NCBI RefSeq assembly: GCF_013410545.1
Contig: NZ_JACCFV010000001.1
Coordinates: forward strand, 682,001-746,000
Reading direction: 5' to 3'
Length of the DNA stretch: 64,000 bases
From: Pseudoclavibacter chungangensis
Lineage (GTDB): Bacteria; Actinomycetota; Actinomycetes; Actinomycetales; Microbacteriaceae
A program made the translations under genes and the position numbers. This document shows positions 48,945 to 57,304 of the stretch, one piece after another. The number at the start of each line of letters is the position of its first letter. Positions within the stretch are counted from its first letter, which is position 1. Below the pieces are notes generated by a model. It was not told the DNA's origin. It worked only from the letters and a program-made list of their open reading frames with translations, and searched no databases.

Positions 48945-50801
48945 TCAGGCCTCGAGCTGTTCCGAGAGGTCGAGCCAGCGCAGTTCGAGGTCGTCCTGTT
49001 CCGTGGCGAGCGCGTCGCGGGCCTCGCCGAGCGCGCGCAGGCCGTCGTAGTCGCCCGGGTCGTGCGCGAACAGCCGCTCGTCGATCGCCTTCTGTTCGCT
49101 GCTCACACGATCGAGCCGACGCTGCACCGACTGGAGCTCCTTCTCGCGCGCGCGACGCTCCGCGCCGGCGAGCCGAGTGGGTGCGGGCTCGCTCGCCGCG
49201 GCCGACGCGTCGGTCGCGGCCTGATCCGTCGCGGTCGGTACGCCGGCACCGCCGAGCGGCGAGGTGGCCGTCGCGGTGCTCGGCCCGTCGCCGCGCTGCT
49301 CCCGACGGCGCAGTTCGAGGTACTCGTCCACGCCACCGGGCAGGTGACGCAGGCCGCCGTGCCAGACGGCGTACTGCTGGTCGGTGACGCGTTCGAGCAG
49401 GTACCGGTCGTGCGACACGACGACGAGCGTGCCCGGCCACGTGTCGAGCAGGTCCTCCATCGCCGCGAGCATGTCCGTGTCGAGGTCGTTCGTGGGCTCG
49501 TCGAGGATGAGCACGTTCGGTTCGCCGAGCAGGACGAGCAGGAACTGCAGCCGACGTCGTTGCCCACCGGACAGATCCGACACGGGCGTCTGGAGCTGTG
49601 CCGAGGTGAAGCCGAGTCGCTCGAGCAATTGCGCGGGCGTGAGCTCGGACCCGCCCGTCGCGTAGCTCGACTTGAGCCGCGCGAGGACCTCGAAGACCTT
49701 GCGAGAGCCGTGCTCGTCGAGCTCCGCGAGGCGCTGCGAGAGCGTCGCGATGCGGACGGTTGTGCCCGTCTTGACGCGGCCGCTCGTCGGCTCGAGCTCG
49801 CCCGACACGAGCTTCAGGAGCGTCGACTTGCCGGCCCCGTTGACACCGAGGATGCCCGTGCGCTCACCCGGCGCGATGCGCCATTCGATGTCGCGCAGCA
49901 CCTCGCGCTCGCCGAAGCGGACGCCCGCGTCGAGCAGGTCGACGACGTCCTTCCCGAGCCGCGCCGTCGCCATCTGCTGCAGCTCGACGGCGTTGCGCAC
50001 GGGCGGGACGTCCTCGATGAGGGCGTTCGCCGCCTCGATGCGGAACTTCGGCTTCGAGGTGCGCGCGGGCGCGCCGCGGCGCAGCCACGCGAGCTCCTTG
50101 CGCATGAGGTTCTGACGCTTCTGTTCGACGGCCGCGGCCTGCCGATCACGCTCGACCCGCTGCAGCACGTACGCGGCGTACCCGCCCTCGAACGGCTCGA
50201 TGATGCGATCGTGCACCTCCCACGTCGTCGTGCACACGGCGTCGAGGAACCAGCGATCGTGGGTGACGACGACGAGCGCGCCCGACGAGGGCGACCAGCG
50301 GCTGCCCAGGTGCTGCGCGAGCCACGCGATGCCCTCGACGTCGAGGTGGTTCGTCGGCTCGTCGAGGAAGACGATGTCGTGGTCCTCGACGAGCACCTGC
50401 GCGAGCGCGACGCGGCGCTGCTGACCACCCGACAGGTCACCGACGCGCGCGTGCCAGTCGAGGTCGGCGACGAGTCCGTCGATGACGTCGCGCACGCGCG
50501 CGTCACCCGCCCACTCGTACTCCGCGCGATCCCCGACGATCGCGGCACCGACCGTGAGCTCGGGATCGATCGTGTCGCCCTGATCGAGCATCCCGATGCG
50601 CACACCGCGCCGCGACGTGACCTGCCCCGCGTCCGGTTCGAGACGGCCCGCGAGGAGCTTCAGGAGCGTCGACTTGCCGTCGCCGTTGCGGCCGACGACG
50701 CCGATGCGGTCGCCCTCCGCGATGCCGACGGTGATGTCGTCGAAGACGACGCGCGTGGGGTATTCGAGTCGGAGCTGCTCGGCTCCCAGAAGATGTGCCA
50801 T
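48945..50801 (-). CDS. ABC-F family ATPase, Uup-like
   Basis: 618 residues with two ATPase domains and no membrane segment: GRNGDGKST, LSGGQQRRVALAQVL, LDEPTNHLD in the first, and GVNGAGKST, LSGGQRRRLQFLLVL, LDEPTNDLD in the second. The connector contains VERDRQAAAVEQKRQNLMRK. The last ~85 residues form a predicted coiled coil (RAREKELQSVQRRLDRVSSE) as in Uup. ABC-F proteins act on ribosomes; the Uup subgroup also affects branched DNA or ribosome assembly. No evidence that it confers antibiotic resistance. Confidence 0.95.
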   Translation of the reverse strand: MAHLLGAEQLRLEYPTRVVFDDITVGIAEGDRIGVVGRNGDGKSTLLKLLAGRLEPDAGQVTSRRGVRIGMLDQGDTIDPELTVGAAIVGDRAEYEWAGDARVRDVIDGLVADLDWHARVGDLSGGQQRRVALAQVLVEDHDIVFLDEPTNHLDVEGIAWLAQHLGSRWSPSSGALVVVTHDRWFLDAVCTTTWEVHDRIIEPFEGGYAAYVLQRVERDRQAAAVEQKRQNLMRKELAWLRRGAPARTSKPKFRIEAANALIEDVPPVRNAVELQQMATARLGKDVVDLLDAGVRFGEREVLRDIEWRIAPGERTGILGVNGAGKSTLLKLVSGELEPTSGRVKTGTTVRIATLSQRLAELDEHGSRKVFEVLARLKSSYATGGSELTPAQLLERLGFTSAQLQTPVSDLSGGQRRRLQFLLVLLGEPNVLILDEPTNDLDTDMLAAMEDLLDTWPGTLVVVSHDRYLLERVTDQQYAVWHGGLRHLPGGVDEYLELRRREQRGDGPSTATATSPLGGAGVPTATDQAATDASAAASEPAPTRLAGAERRAREKELQSVQRRLDRVSSEQKAIDERLFAHDPGDYDGLRALGEARDALATEQDDLELRWLDLSEQLEA

Positions 50802-50870
50802 GTCGCGTTCAAGGCTAGGCGATCGGCGGGCGACGCCGGGACCGCGCCCGGCCGTCGCCGCCGCCCTGCC

Positions 50871-51653
50871 TCACAGACCTTGCCAGGCGGGCTTCGCCTC
50901 GTACGCGGCACGGTAGTAGTCCGCGTGCTCGAGGCGCGAGGCCGCGGCCTCGTCCACGAAGACGGTCACGCGCGGGTGCAACTGGATCGCCGAGGCCGGG
51001 CAGCCGGCCGAGACGGGTCCCTCGACGGCGCGCGCGACCGCGTCGGCCTTGTGCGCGCCGGAGGCGAACAGCAGCAGGTGCCCGGCCGCGAGGATCGTGC
51101 CGATGCCCTGCGTGACGCAGTGCGTGGGCACCTGCTCGGGGGAGTCGAAGAAGCGCGCGTTGTCGCGTCGCGTCTGCGCCGTGAGCGTCTTGATGCGCGT
51201 CCGCGAGGCGAGCGACGAACCGGGCTCGTTGAAGCCGATGTGCCCGTCGGTGCCGATGCCGAGGATCTGCACGTCGACGCCGCCCGCGAGGGCGATCGCC
51301 TCCTCGTAGCGTTCGCCCGCCGTCGGGAGGCGCTCGAGCGATCCGTCCGGCACGTGCACTCGCTCGGGATCGAGCCCGAGCGGTTCGACGGCCTCGCGGC
51401 GGATCGTGCTGAGGTAGCTCTGCGGATGCTCGGGGTCGAGACCCGCGTACTCGTCGAGCGCGAACGCCCGCAGACGATCCATCGGGATCCCGTCGCGCGT
51501 GACACGCTCCGCGAGGGCCCGGTAGAGGTGGAGCGGGCTCGATCCCGTCGCGAGGCCGAGCACGAGCTCGGGGTCACGCGTGATGCGATCGGCGAGCAGC
51601 GTCGCGGCGGTCGCGGCCGCGTCGGCGTCGGACTGGATGACGACTTCGGTCAT
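50871..51653 (-). CDS. nagB: Glucosamine-6-phosphate deaminase
   Basis: 260 residues with LGLATGSSPLHLYRAL, the catalytic-loop FALDEYAGL and GIGTDGHIGFNEPGSS, all diagnostic of NagB. It converts glucosamine-6-phosphate to fructose-6-phosphate and ammonia. The sequence ends near the fold without the allosteric C-terminal extension of E. coli NagB. GAGAG precedes the ATG. No nagA or transporter is adjacent in this window. Confidence 0.97.
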   Translation of the reverse strand: MTEVVIQSDADAAATAATLLADRITRDPELVLGLATGSSPLHLYRALAERVTRDGIPMDRLRAFALDEYAGLDPEHPQSYLSTIRREAVEPLGLDPERVHVPDGSLERLPTAGERYEEAIALAGGVDVQILGIGTDGHIGFNEPGSSLASRTRIKTLTAQTRRDNARFFDSPEQVPTHCVTQGIGTILAAGHLLLFASGAHKADAVARAVEGPVSAGCPASAIQLHPRVTVFVDEAAASRLEHADYYRAAYEAKPAWQGL

Positions 51654-51771
51654 GAGATTCTCTCGAAGGAACTGGTGGAGTTGCCCACGTGATGACGCTA
51701 GCGGGAACCACCGCCCGAGTGGGTCCTGCGATATCGGGTGCGCCCTCGACGGGCGCGAGACCGGGCACGCG

Positions 51772-51830
51772 AAAAAAGCCGGGTTGTTGCTACCGGGCCC
51801 CGGGCCCGGTAGCAACAACCCGGCTTTTTT
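51772..51830 (-). terminator. Palindromic element B2: 29-bp perfect arms with A/T-run ends
   Basis: Arms 51772-51800 and 51802-51830 are exact complements. The ends are A6 and T6, so it can act as an intrinsic terminator in both directions. Its core is the same as B1 at 37851-37911. It lies between the TerD-FtsK gene end (51926) and the nagB start. Confidence 0.9.
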
Positions 51831-51831
51831 G

Positions 51832-51911
51832 CGTGCGGCGTGCGGCGTGCGGCGTGCGGCGTGCGGCGTGCGGCGTGCGGCGTGCGGCGTGCGGCGTGCG
51901 GGGTGCGGGGT
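51832..51911. repeat. Heptanucleotide tandem repeat (about 10-11 copies)
   Basis: Units of CGTGCGG run without interruption from 51832 to about 51900 and continue with two GGGTGCG-like variants. It begins directly after palindrome B2 and ends 15 nt before the TerD-FtsK stop. The period of 7 is not codon-compatible and the region is non-coding. Confidence 0.9.
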
Positions 51912-51925
51912 GTTCGCGGGGTGGG

Positions 51926-53686
51926 TCAGGGGTGCGCGAGCGTCTCCACGATGCGGCCCCGCTCCGACGGGTCGAACGGCGCGAGATCGATGTCGAACTG
52001 CCACTCCGAGCCCACCCACGGATCACGCAGTGTCTGGCCCTGCGTGACGGGCAGGTGCATCGACACCTCGTCGAGTAGCGTGACCGCCGAGTTCGACGAA
52101 CGGTCCCCGGGCGGCCCCGTGACGATCATCGACACCCCGTGCGCCGGACCGAGCTCGAGAAGCCGGATGAGCGTCACGAGGTTCTGCTCGTCGATGTCCT
52201 CGGCGAGATCGCCGAGGACGAGCACGGTCGGGGCCGCGTCCGTCTCGACGCCCGCGCGAATCGACATGAGCGTCCGGTCGGCGCGATCGACGATGTTCGC
52301 GATCCGTGCCGCGATGTCCTCGCGCAGCACCGCGGGCGACGCCGCGAGGAGCGGACCGCACGCCTGCGCGAGCTCCGTCAGCTCGCCGCGCGGATCGACG
52401 ATCTCGACGCGCGCGGCCGGATCGAGCGCGAGCAGTCTGAGCACGACCGCGATCGCGGCGGGCGCGACCATGTTGGACGGTCCGTCGAGCCACAGCGGCC
52501 GGATCATCGGTGCGTACACGCACAGCGGCACGCGCAGCGACGTGTGCGTGGTGTGCACCTCGCCGACGCGGATGCCGTCCGGTGCGGGTCCGCGTCGCAG
52601 CCACGACGGCGAATCCCAGGACGCGAGCGGCGCGGGCAGTTGTGGGTCGATGACGCGCAGTTCGTGGGCGAGCACCGAGTGGTCAGCCTCGAGGCGAGCA
52701 CGGGCCTGGGCGACGAGGTCGTCGTGGCGGCGCTGGGCGTCGTCCCGCGCGGAGCCGCCCCCGGTCGCGCGCGACGCCGGGTCCGCGAGCGCGGTACTCA
52801 GTTCGCCGTCGAGGCGGTCCGTCGCGTGTGCCGTCACCGATTCGTACGTGGCGACGGAGCGGGCCGCGTCCTCGAAGACCGACATCATGCGCTCGAACGC
52901 GTGCTGTGGCAGCACCGGCACATCGGCGGGCGCGGGCCCCTGCCACTCCGGGCGGGCCGACTGCTGCGGCGCTGCCTGCGACGGGAGGGGGCCCGACGCG
53001 TGCACACCCGAACCGGCGGGACCCGACGTCGAGCCGACCGGCGAACCCGGAGACGACGTCCAGGCCGGGGCGGACGCCGGGACGTGCGGGGTGGCGGTCG
53101 TGCTCGAGTGCGACGATGCGAACGGCGTCGCGGACGCGTGCGGGACCCCCGCCGTCGAGGGCGGGGGAGATGCTCCAGGCGTCGGCGCCGCAGGGGCCTG
53201 CGCGGTTGACGCGCCGTCGTCCTCCACCTCGACACCGTGGGCGACGAGGAGCGCACCGAGACCACCGTCGTACCCCTGACCGACGGCTCGGATCTTCCAG
53301 CCCTCACCGCGTCGATAGACCTCCCAGCAGATCGAGGCGGGCCGTGCGTCCGCGACGCGCAGTCGCCCGACGGGGACGCCCGCCGCCGCGATCTCCGCCG
53401 TCAGGTCGTCGAGCCGGTCGGCGCCGTCGGCGGAGACCACGCACAGCACGGCGTGTGCGCCGGGCCGTAACGCGGTCGTGTCGATCTCGATGCTCGTCCC
53501 CACGAGGCGCACGCCGGGCGTCGTCGGTTGGTTGTAGAACACGACGTCGTCCGTCGAGGCGACGCGCAGGTCGTCACCGACGACGAGCGCGCTGAGGTCG
53601 ACGGCCTGCCGTGCGGCCGCCGTGAACGTTGCGCTCGTGGCCGGGAGCGGCGCGTTCGCGCCCGGCACGAAGTCGACGTCGGACAC
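51926..53686 (-). CDS. TerD domain fused to a degenerate FtsK/HerA-like ATPase domain
   Basis: 586 residues. Residues 1-175 form a TerD domain (DDVVFYNQPTTPGVRL...WEVYRRGEGWKIRAVGQGYDGGL). A Pro/Ala/Ser linker of ~130 residues follows. Residues ~310-586 resemble an FtsK/HerA ATPase: helical arm with RADRTLMSIRAGV, a Walker B-like PTVLVLGDLAED and LLELGPAHGVSMIVTG. The expected GxxGxGK[ST] is replaced by LDGPSNMVAP, so ATP hydrolysis is doubtful. Its ATG is 1 nt after the upstream two-TerD gene, so they form one operon. Confidence 0.85.
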   Translation of the reverse strand: MSDVDFVPGANAPLPATSATFTAAARQAVDLSALVVGDDLRVASTDDVVFYNQPTTPGVRLVGTSIEIDTTALRPGAHAVLCVVSADGADRLDDLTAEIAAAGVPVGRLRVADARPASICWEVYRRGEGWKIRAVGQGYDGGLGALLVAHGVEVEDDGASTAQAPAAPTPGASPPPSTAGVPHASATPFASSHSSTTATPHVPASAPAWTSSPGSPVGSTSGPAGSGVHASGPLPSQAAPQQSARPEWQGPAPADVPVLPQHAFERMMSVFEDAARSVATYESVTAHATDRLDGELSTALADPASRATGGGSARDDAQRRHDDLVAQARARLEADHSVLAHELRVIDPQLPAPLASWDSPSWLRRGPAPDGIRVGEVHTTHTSLRVPLCVYAPMIRPLWLDGPSNMVAPAAIAVVLRLLALDPAARVEIVDPRGELTELAQACGPLLAASPAVLREDIAARIANIVDRADRTLMSIRAGVETDAAPTVLVLGDLAEDIDEQNLVTLIRLLELGPAHGVSMIVTGPPGDRSSNSAVTLLDEVSMHLPVTQGQTLRDPWVGSEWQFDIDLAPFDPSERGRIVETLAHP

Positions 53687-53687
53687 G

Positions 53688-55169
53688 TCAGCTCACGAAC
53701 CGGGCGAGCTGCGGCGCCGCCTCACCGGGGTGGCGCGCGTTGAAGCCCTCGCCGATCGCCTGCATCTTCCAGTCCGACCCCGAGCGGACGACCTTCGCCA
53801 TGGCCATCGCCGTGAACGGCATGCCGCCCTGCAGCGTGAAGCGCGCGAGCTCGGCGTTCGTCGTGCCGTCGACGAGGCGGCAGAAGGCGTTCGCGATCTG
53901 CTCGAACGTGTGCTGCTTGTACGACGTCACGATGAAGAGGATCTGGTCGACGTGCGGCGGAACGCGCGTGAGGTCGACGTGGATGATCTCGTCGTCGCCG
54001 TCACCGTCGCCCGTGAGGTTGTCGCCCGAGTGGCGGATCGAGCCGTCCTTCGAGATCAACTGCCCGTAGTACGCCACGTCGACGATGCTCGGGCCCGCGA
54101 ACATGAACGCGGACGCGTCGAGGTCGACATCGATCTCGCGGTTGCCGAAGAGCCCACGGCGCTGGATGGGGTCCCAACCGAGGCCCATGCGCACGTACTC
54201 GAGCGCGACTCCGCCCTCCTTGCGGAGCGTGACGCCCTGCCCCTTGGCGAGGCTCACGGGGCGGTTCGACTGCAGGGTGGGCTCCGCGGGGGCGGCAGCC
54301 GGGGCGCCCTGCCCGAAGCCGGGCGCGGGTGCCTGTTGCGGCTGACCGTAGGCGGGTGCCGGTGCGGCCTGCGCCGCCGGAGCCTGCGGGGGCTGTCCGT
54401 ACGCCGGTGGCTGCTGTGCGGGCGGCCGGCCGCCGAACGCGGGGGCCTGCTGCGGGTCGTATGCGGGCGCCTGTCCCGGCGCGGGCGCCTGCTGACCGCC
54501 GAACGCCGGTGCTTGCTGCGGGCTCGGCGCTGGCGCCTGGGCACCACCGAAGGTCGAGGCGTGCTGCGGATCGTTCGGGGTCGTGTACGGCGGCACCTGC
54601 GGGGCGGGGACGGGGGCGGCCTGCTGCGGCTGCGCGGGCGCGGGCGCGGCAGGAGCGGCGGAGCCCCCGTCGAGCTGGACACCGTGGTCCGTCACGAGTT
54701 CGGCGAAACCGCCCGCGTAGCCCTGCCCGACGGCGCGCACCTTCCAGGCACCTGCCCGGCGGTAGAGCTCGAGGGCGATGACGACGGACTCGCTCGCGAG
54801 GCCGTCGATGACGTAGTCGAACAGCGCGTTGCCCGCCCCGTCGGCGACGATCGCCGTGGGGGCGGGGAACCGACCGAAGCTCGACGAGCCGTCATCGAGT
54901 GTGATGACCGCGCGCACCTGGTCGACGTCCTGCGGCACCGCGGCGAGATCGACCTCGAGCGAGGCCGGCTGCCCGGCCGCGCCGGGGACGAGGCGCACAC
55001 CCGGCCCCTGGGGCTGGTTGTAGAACACGAAGTCGGCGTCCGAGCGCACCTTCCCGTTCGCCGCCACGAGCAGTGCGGAGAGATCGGCGGGCGCGGGGAG
55101 CTGCACCGAGACGAGAACCCGGTCGGTCGTGAGCGGGGCGTTCTGGCCCTTGGTGAGTGAGGTCGGCAC
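53688..55169 (-). CDS. Protein with two TerD domains joined by a Pro/Ala/Gln-rich linker
   Basis: 493 residues. The N-terminal TerD domain (~1-165) begins PTSLTKGQNAPL and has FVFYNQPQGPGVRL. The linker (~165-300) is a Gln/Ala/Pro repeat with PAFGGQQAPAPGQ-type units. The C-terminal TerD (~305-493) contains the calcium-site pattern IDVDLDASAFMF and GDNLTGDGDGDDEIIHVDL; the N-terminal copy lacks these acidic clusters. TerD proteins belong to the tellurite/stress-resistance system. GTG 55169 matches the family start and has AGGAT upstream; TTG 55220 is an alternative. Confidence 0.88.
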   Translation of the reverse strand: MPTSLTKGQNAPLTTDRVLVSVQLPAPADLSALLVAANGKVRSDADFVFYNQPQGPGVRLVPGAAGQPASLEVDLAAVPQDVDQVRAVITLDDGSSSFGRFPAPTAIVADGAGNALFDYVIDGLASESVVIALELYRRAGAWKVRAVGQGYAGGFAELVTDHGVQLDGGSAAPAAPAPAQPQQAAPVPAPQVPPYTTPNDPQHASTFGGAQAPAPSPQQAPAFGGQQAPAPGQAPAYDPQQAPAFGGRPPAQQPPAYGQPPQAPAAQAAPAPAYGQPQQAPAPGFGQGAPAAAPAEPTLQSNRPVSLAKGQGVTLRKEGGVALEYVRMGLGWDPIQRRGLFGNREIDVDLDASAFMFAGPSIVDVAYYGQLISKDGSIRHSGDNLTGDGDGDDEIIHVDLTRVPPHVDQILFIVTSYKQHTFEQIANAFCRLVDGTTNAELARFTLQGGMPFTAMAMAKVVRSGSDWKMQAIGEGFNARHPGEAAPQLARFVS

Positions 55170-55228
55170 AGGCGTGATCCTGACGTGTCGGGGCGGATGG
55201 TGGAACTCGGGGTCGATCAAGCGTTCCT

Positions 55229-55234
55229 ACTGTA
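55229..55234 (-). promoter_or_regulatory. -10 hexamer TACAGT of the TerD operon
   Basis: Minus-strand TACAGT lies about 60 nt upstream of GTG 55169, leaving a short leader, or 8 nt upstream of the alternative TTG 55220. Confidence 0.45.
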
Positions 55235-55392
55235 CGAAACTCCCACGACACGACGGTGCGCTCGGGCCGGACGGCAGGGTGGAGATCCGGAGTCAGCGTA
55301 TTGGGATCACCGCGGGGTCACGTCGTCCTGGCGACGGATGCGACGCCGGGTCGTCGTACGGGGCACGCGCCCCGGGTGCGTCGGGCGAGCGC

Positions 55393-55746
55393 TCAATCGC
55401 CGCCACCGTCACCGCCCCCGTCGCCGCCTCCACCACCATCGCCGCCCCAGCCACCGCCGTCGTCCCACGAGCCGAATCCGCCGTGCTCGTGCTGGTCCGT
55501 CGGCCACCAGCCGCCGTCACCGCCTGCCCCGCCGGCCCCGCCGTGACGTCGGTACCGAATCCGGCGGCGGCGAGCACGAATGCTGTGGAAGACCGACGCG
55601 ACGAGCAAGAACAGGAGCATCGCGACGACACTGCCGGCGATGAGCAGCCACTCGACGGGCGACATCCCCCAGAACAACGGGGCGTCCGGCCCGGCGGAGC
55701 CCACGGGGTGGGCGGCGTGGGACAGCGACGTCAGGACATCGGACAC
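55393..55746 (-). CDS. Small membrane protein with Gly/Asp-rich tail
   Basis: About 117 residues from GTG 55746 (start uncertain; a longer frame to 55863 would overlap the upstream gene). One membrane helix, MSPVEWLLIAGSVVAMLLFL-LVASVF, is followed by a basic stretch RARRRRIRYRRH and a tail dominated by Gly and Asp with Trp (GGGWGGDGGGGGDGG). Not a family I recognise by name. Its upstream neighbour has the same architecture, suggesting duplication or a shared role. Confidence 0.6.
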   Translation of the reverse strand: MSDVLTSLSHAAHPVGSAGPDAPLFWGMSPVEWLLIAGSVVAMLLFLLVASVFHSIRARRRRIRYRRHGGAGGAGGDGGWWPTDQHEHGGFGSWDDGGGWGGDGGGGGDGGGDGGGD

Positions 55747-55768
55747 GAGGCGATCGGGCCGTGCCCCG

Positions 55769-55996
55769 TCAATCACCGCCACCGCCCCCGTCGCCACCAC
55801 CGCCGTCGCTCGATCCCCACCCACCGTCGGCGTGCCCCGAATCCCAATCGCCGGCGTCACCACCGGCGGCCGTGCCGCGACGCCGACCGGACGGCCTGCG
55901 CGCGCCCCGCACGGTGGCGACGACGATGACGACGACGATCGTCACGACGACGAGGATGCCGAGGGCGAGGATCCCGAGCACGATCAGGTCGGGCAC
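55769..55996 (-). CDS. Small membrane protein with Gly/Asp-rich tail
   Basis: 75 residues from GTG 55996: a single helix (PDLIVLGILALGILVVVTIV), a short basic segment RGARRPSGRRRG, then a Gly/Asp/Ser tail with GGWGSSDGGGGDGG. It precedes the similarly built gene by 22 nt or less on the same strand. Start is uncertain because no good ribosome binding site is visible. Function unknown. Confidence 0.6.
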   Translation of the reverse strand: MPDLIVLGILALGILVVVTIVVVIVVATVRGARRPSGRRRGTAAGGDAGDWDSGHADGGWGSSDGGGGDGGGGGD

Positions 55997-56393
55997 TCCG
56001 GCGGACGCGCTCGCGACGTGCTCGGTGAGTCGCGCGGCGGCGGCGGGAGCCTCCTACTGCGGCGGGGCGATGGGCGGCTGCACGATGGCGCTCCTTGCTG
56101 CGGTGCCGTTCACGGTGATCGGGATGTTGCGATGACGGTCACGCTATGGGCACCCGGGCAGCCGAGGCGTCGGTACCCGGACGGAGGCGTCGTCCGTCCG
56201 GCGGCGGAGTGCACGGACGGTGCGGGGCGAGCCGTCCGGTGCGTCCCCTCCGGCGCCGTCGGCCGCGGCGAGGGCGGGCCCGGGCGAGGCGCCGGGCCGT
56301 CCGGCGCGCGGCGTGCGCGGCCGATCGGCCCGGGCGACCCGACGGGAATCGCGTGTCACACGTTCGTGCGGCACCGTCGGACGTGCGGCGCCG
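55997..56393. other. Long non-coding or uncharacterised gap
   Basis: Nearly 400 bp, extremely GC-rich, between the Gly-rich membrane protein and copC-like genes. Open frames here have Arg/Pro/Gly-dominated products and look like shadows. I see no RNA gene or clear signal. Confidence 0.5.
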
Positions 56394-57116
56394 TCAGGCG
56401 CGGTCGTCACCCTCCCGGTCGGCCGGCCGCGACTCGCTCTCGTCGAGCCCCGCCGTGTCGACCCCCGCTCGCGCTCGTGCCCGCCTGACGACGAGCGTCA
56501 CGGCGACCGCCGCAGCACCGGCGACGACGACGAGCAGTGCCCACACGAACGAGGGGACCCCGCCGTCGTCGGCGGGGACGGCCGTGGCCGCCGTGCCCGA
56601 CGGCTCCGGGGCGACGGCGCCCACGTCGCTCGTCGCCTCCGCCGTCGCCGGCGTACTCGGGTCGGCGCTCGGCCGGGATTCCGCCGCGGCGACCGAGAAC
56701 GCGATCGTCCCGCTGATCGGGTGGCCGTCGGAGGAGACGACGCGCCACTCGATCGAGTAGTCGCCGTCGCCGAATGGTTCGGGAATGGGCACCGTGACGT
56801 CGGTCCCGTCGAGCGCGAGCGGGTCCGTCGGCACGACGGTGCCCCCGGCGTCGAGGAGTTGCACCTCGGAGCCGACGTCGAGGATCTCCGCGCTGAAGCG
56901 CAGGAGGAGTTCGCTCGGCGCCGCGGTGAGGGTCTCGCCCTCGGACGGGCTGCTCTCGACGAGCTGATCGTGGGCACTCGCGGGGCCCGCCGCCCAGAGT
57001 GAGAGCGAGGCGGCGAGGAGCGCGCCGAGCGACGCGAGCGTTCGCAGGGAGCCCCGGCGCCGTCCGCGGCTGCGGGCGCGGTCGTGGGTCGTGGTGGTCG
57101 TGGTGGTCATTGTCAT
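56394..57116 (-). CDS. CopC-domain protein (YcnJ/CopC-like), membrane-anchored
   Basis: 240 residues: a Sec signal (LASLGALLAASLSLWAAGPASA) leaving His as the first mature residue (HDQLVESSPSEGETL), as in CopC where that His binds copper. A CopC domain follows with LRFSAEI and SSDGHPISGTIAFSV, whose His is the second expected ligand. A Thr/Ala/Pro stalk and one C-terminal helix (VPSFVWALLVVVAGAAAVAV) anchor it outside. GAGGA precedes the ATG. Periplasmic-side copper handling is the known family role. Confidence 0.92.
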   Translation of the reverse strand: MTMTTTTTTTHDRARSRGRRRGSLRTLASLGALLAASLSLWAAGPASAHDQLVESSPSEGETLTAAPSELLLRFSAEILDVGSEVQLLDAGGTVVPTDPLALDGTDVTVPIPEPFGDGDYSIEWRVVSSDGHPISGTIAFSVAAAESRPSADPSTPATAEATSDVGAVAPEPSGTAATAVPADDGGVPSFVWALLVVVAGAAAVAVTLVVRRARARAGVDTAGLDESESRPADREGDDRA

Positions 57117-57304
57117 GGAGTTCGTCCTCGTTCGTCGTCGCCGGCGCCCGGGCGACGACGGGTGGGCGAGGCCACCGGTCGTCGGTAGGGCGGGCGAGCG
57201 CGGTCGTCGGAGCGGCGGCCTGGATCACCGATCGTCGTGGCACGCCGCCTGTCGCGCGCTCGGGCGCGGGCCGACACGGACGGGCCCGGTGGGGGCCGTC
57301 GGCG

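Noticed and set aside
48945..50801. Antibiotic-resistance ABC-F protein
   Set aside because: Its coiled-coil C-terminus fits the housekeeping Uup type, and no resistance-type interdomain linker is evident.
51832..51911. Possible CRISPR array
   Set aside because: Units of 7 bp with no spacers; it is a simple tandem repeat.
56144..56410. 88-residue minus-strand frame starting MTTAPDG, just upstream of copC's 3' end
   Set aside because: Overlaps copC's end, Arg/Pro-rich, no ribosome binding site or domain.
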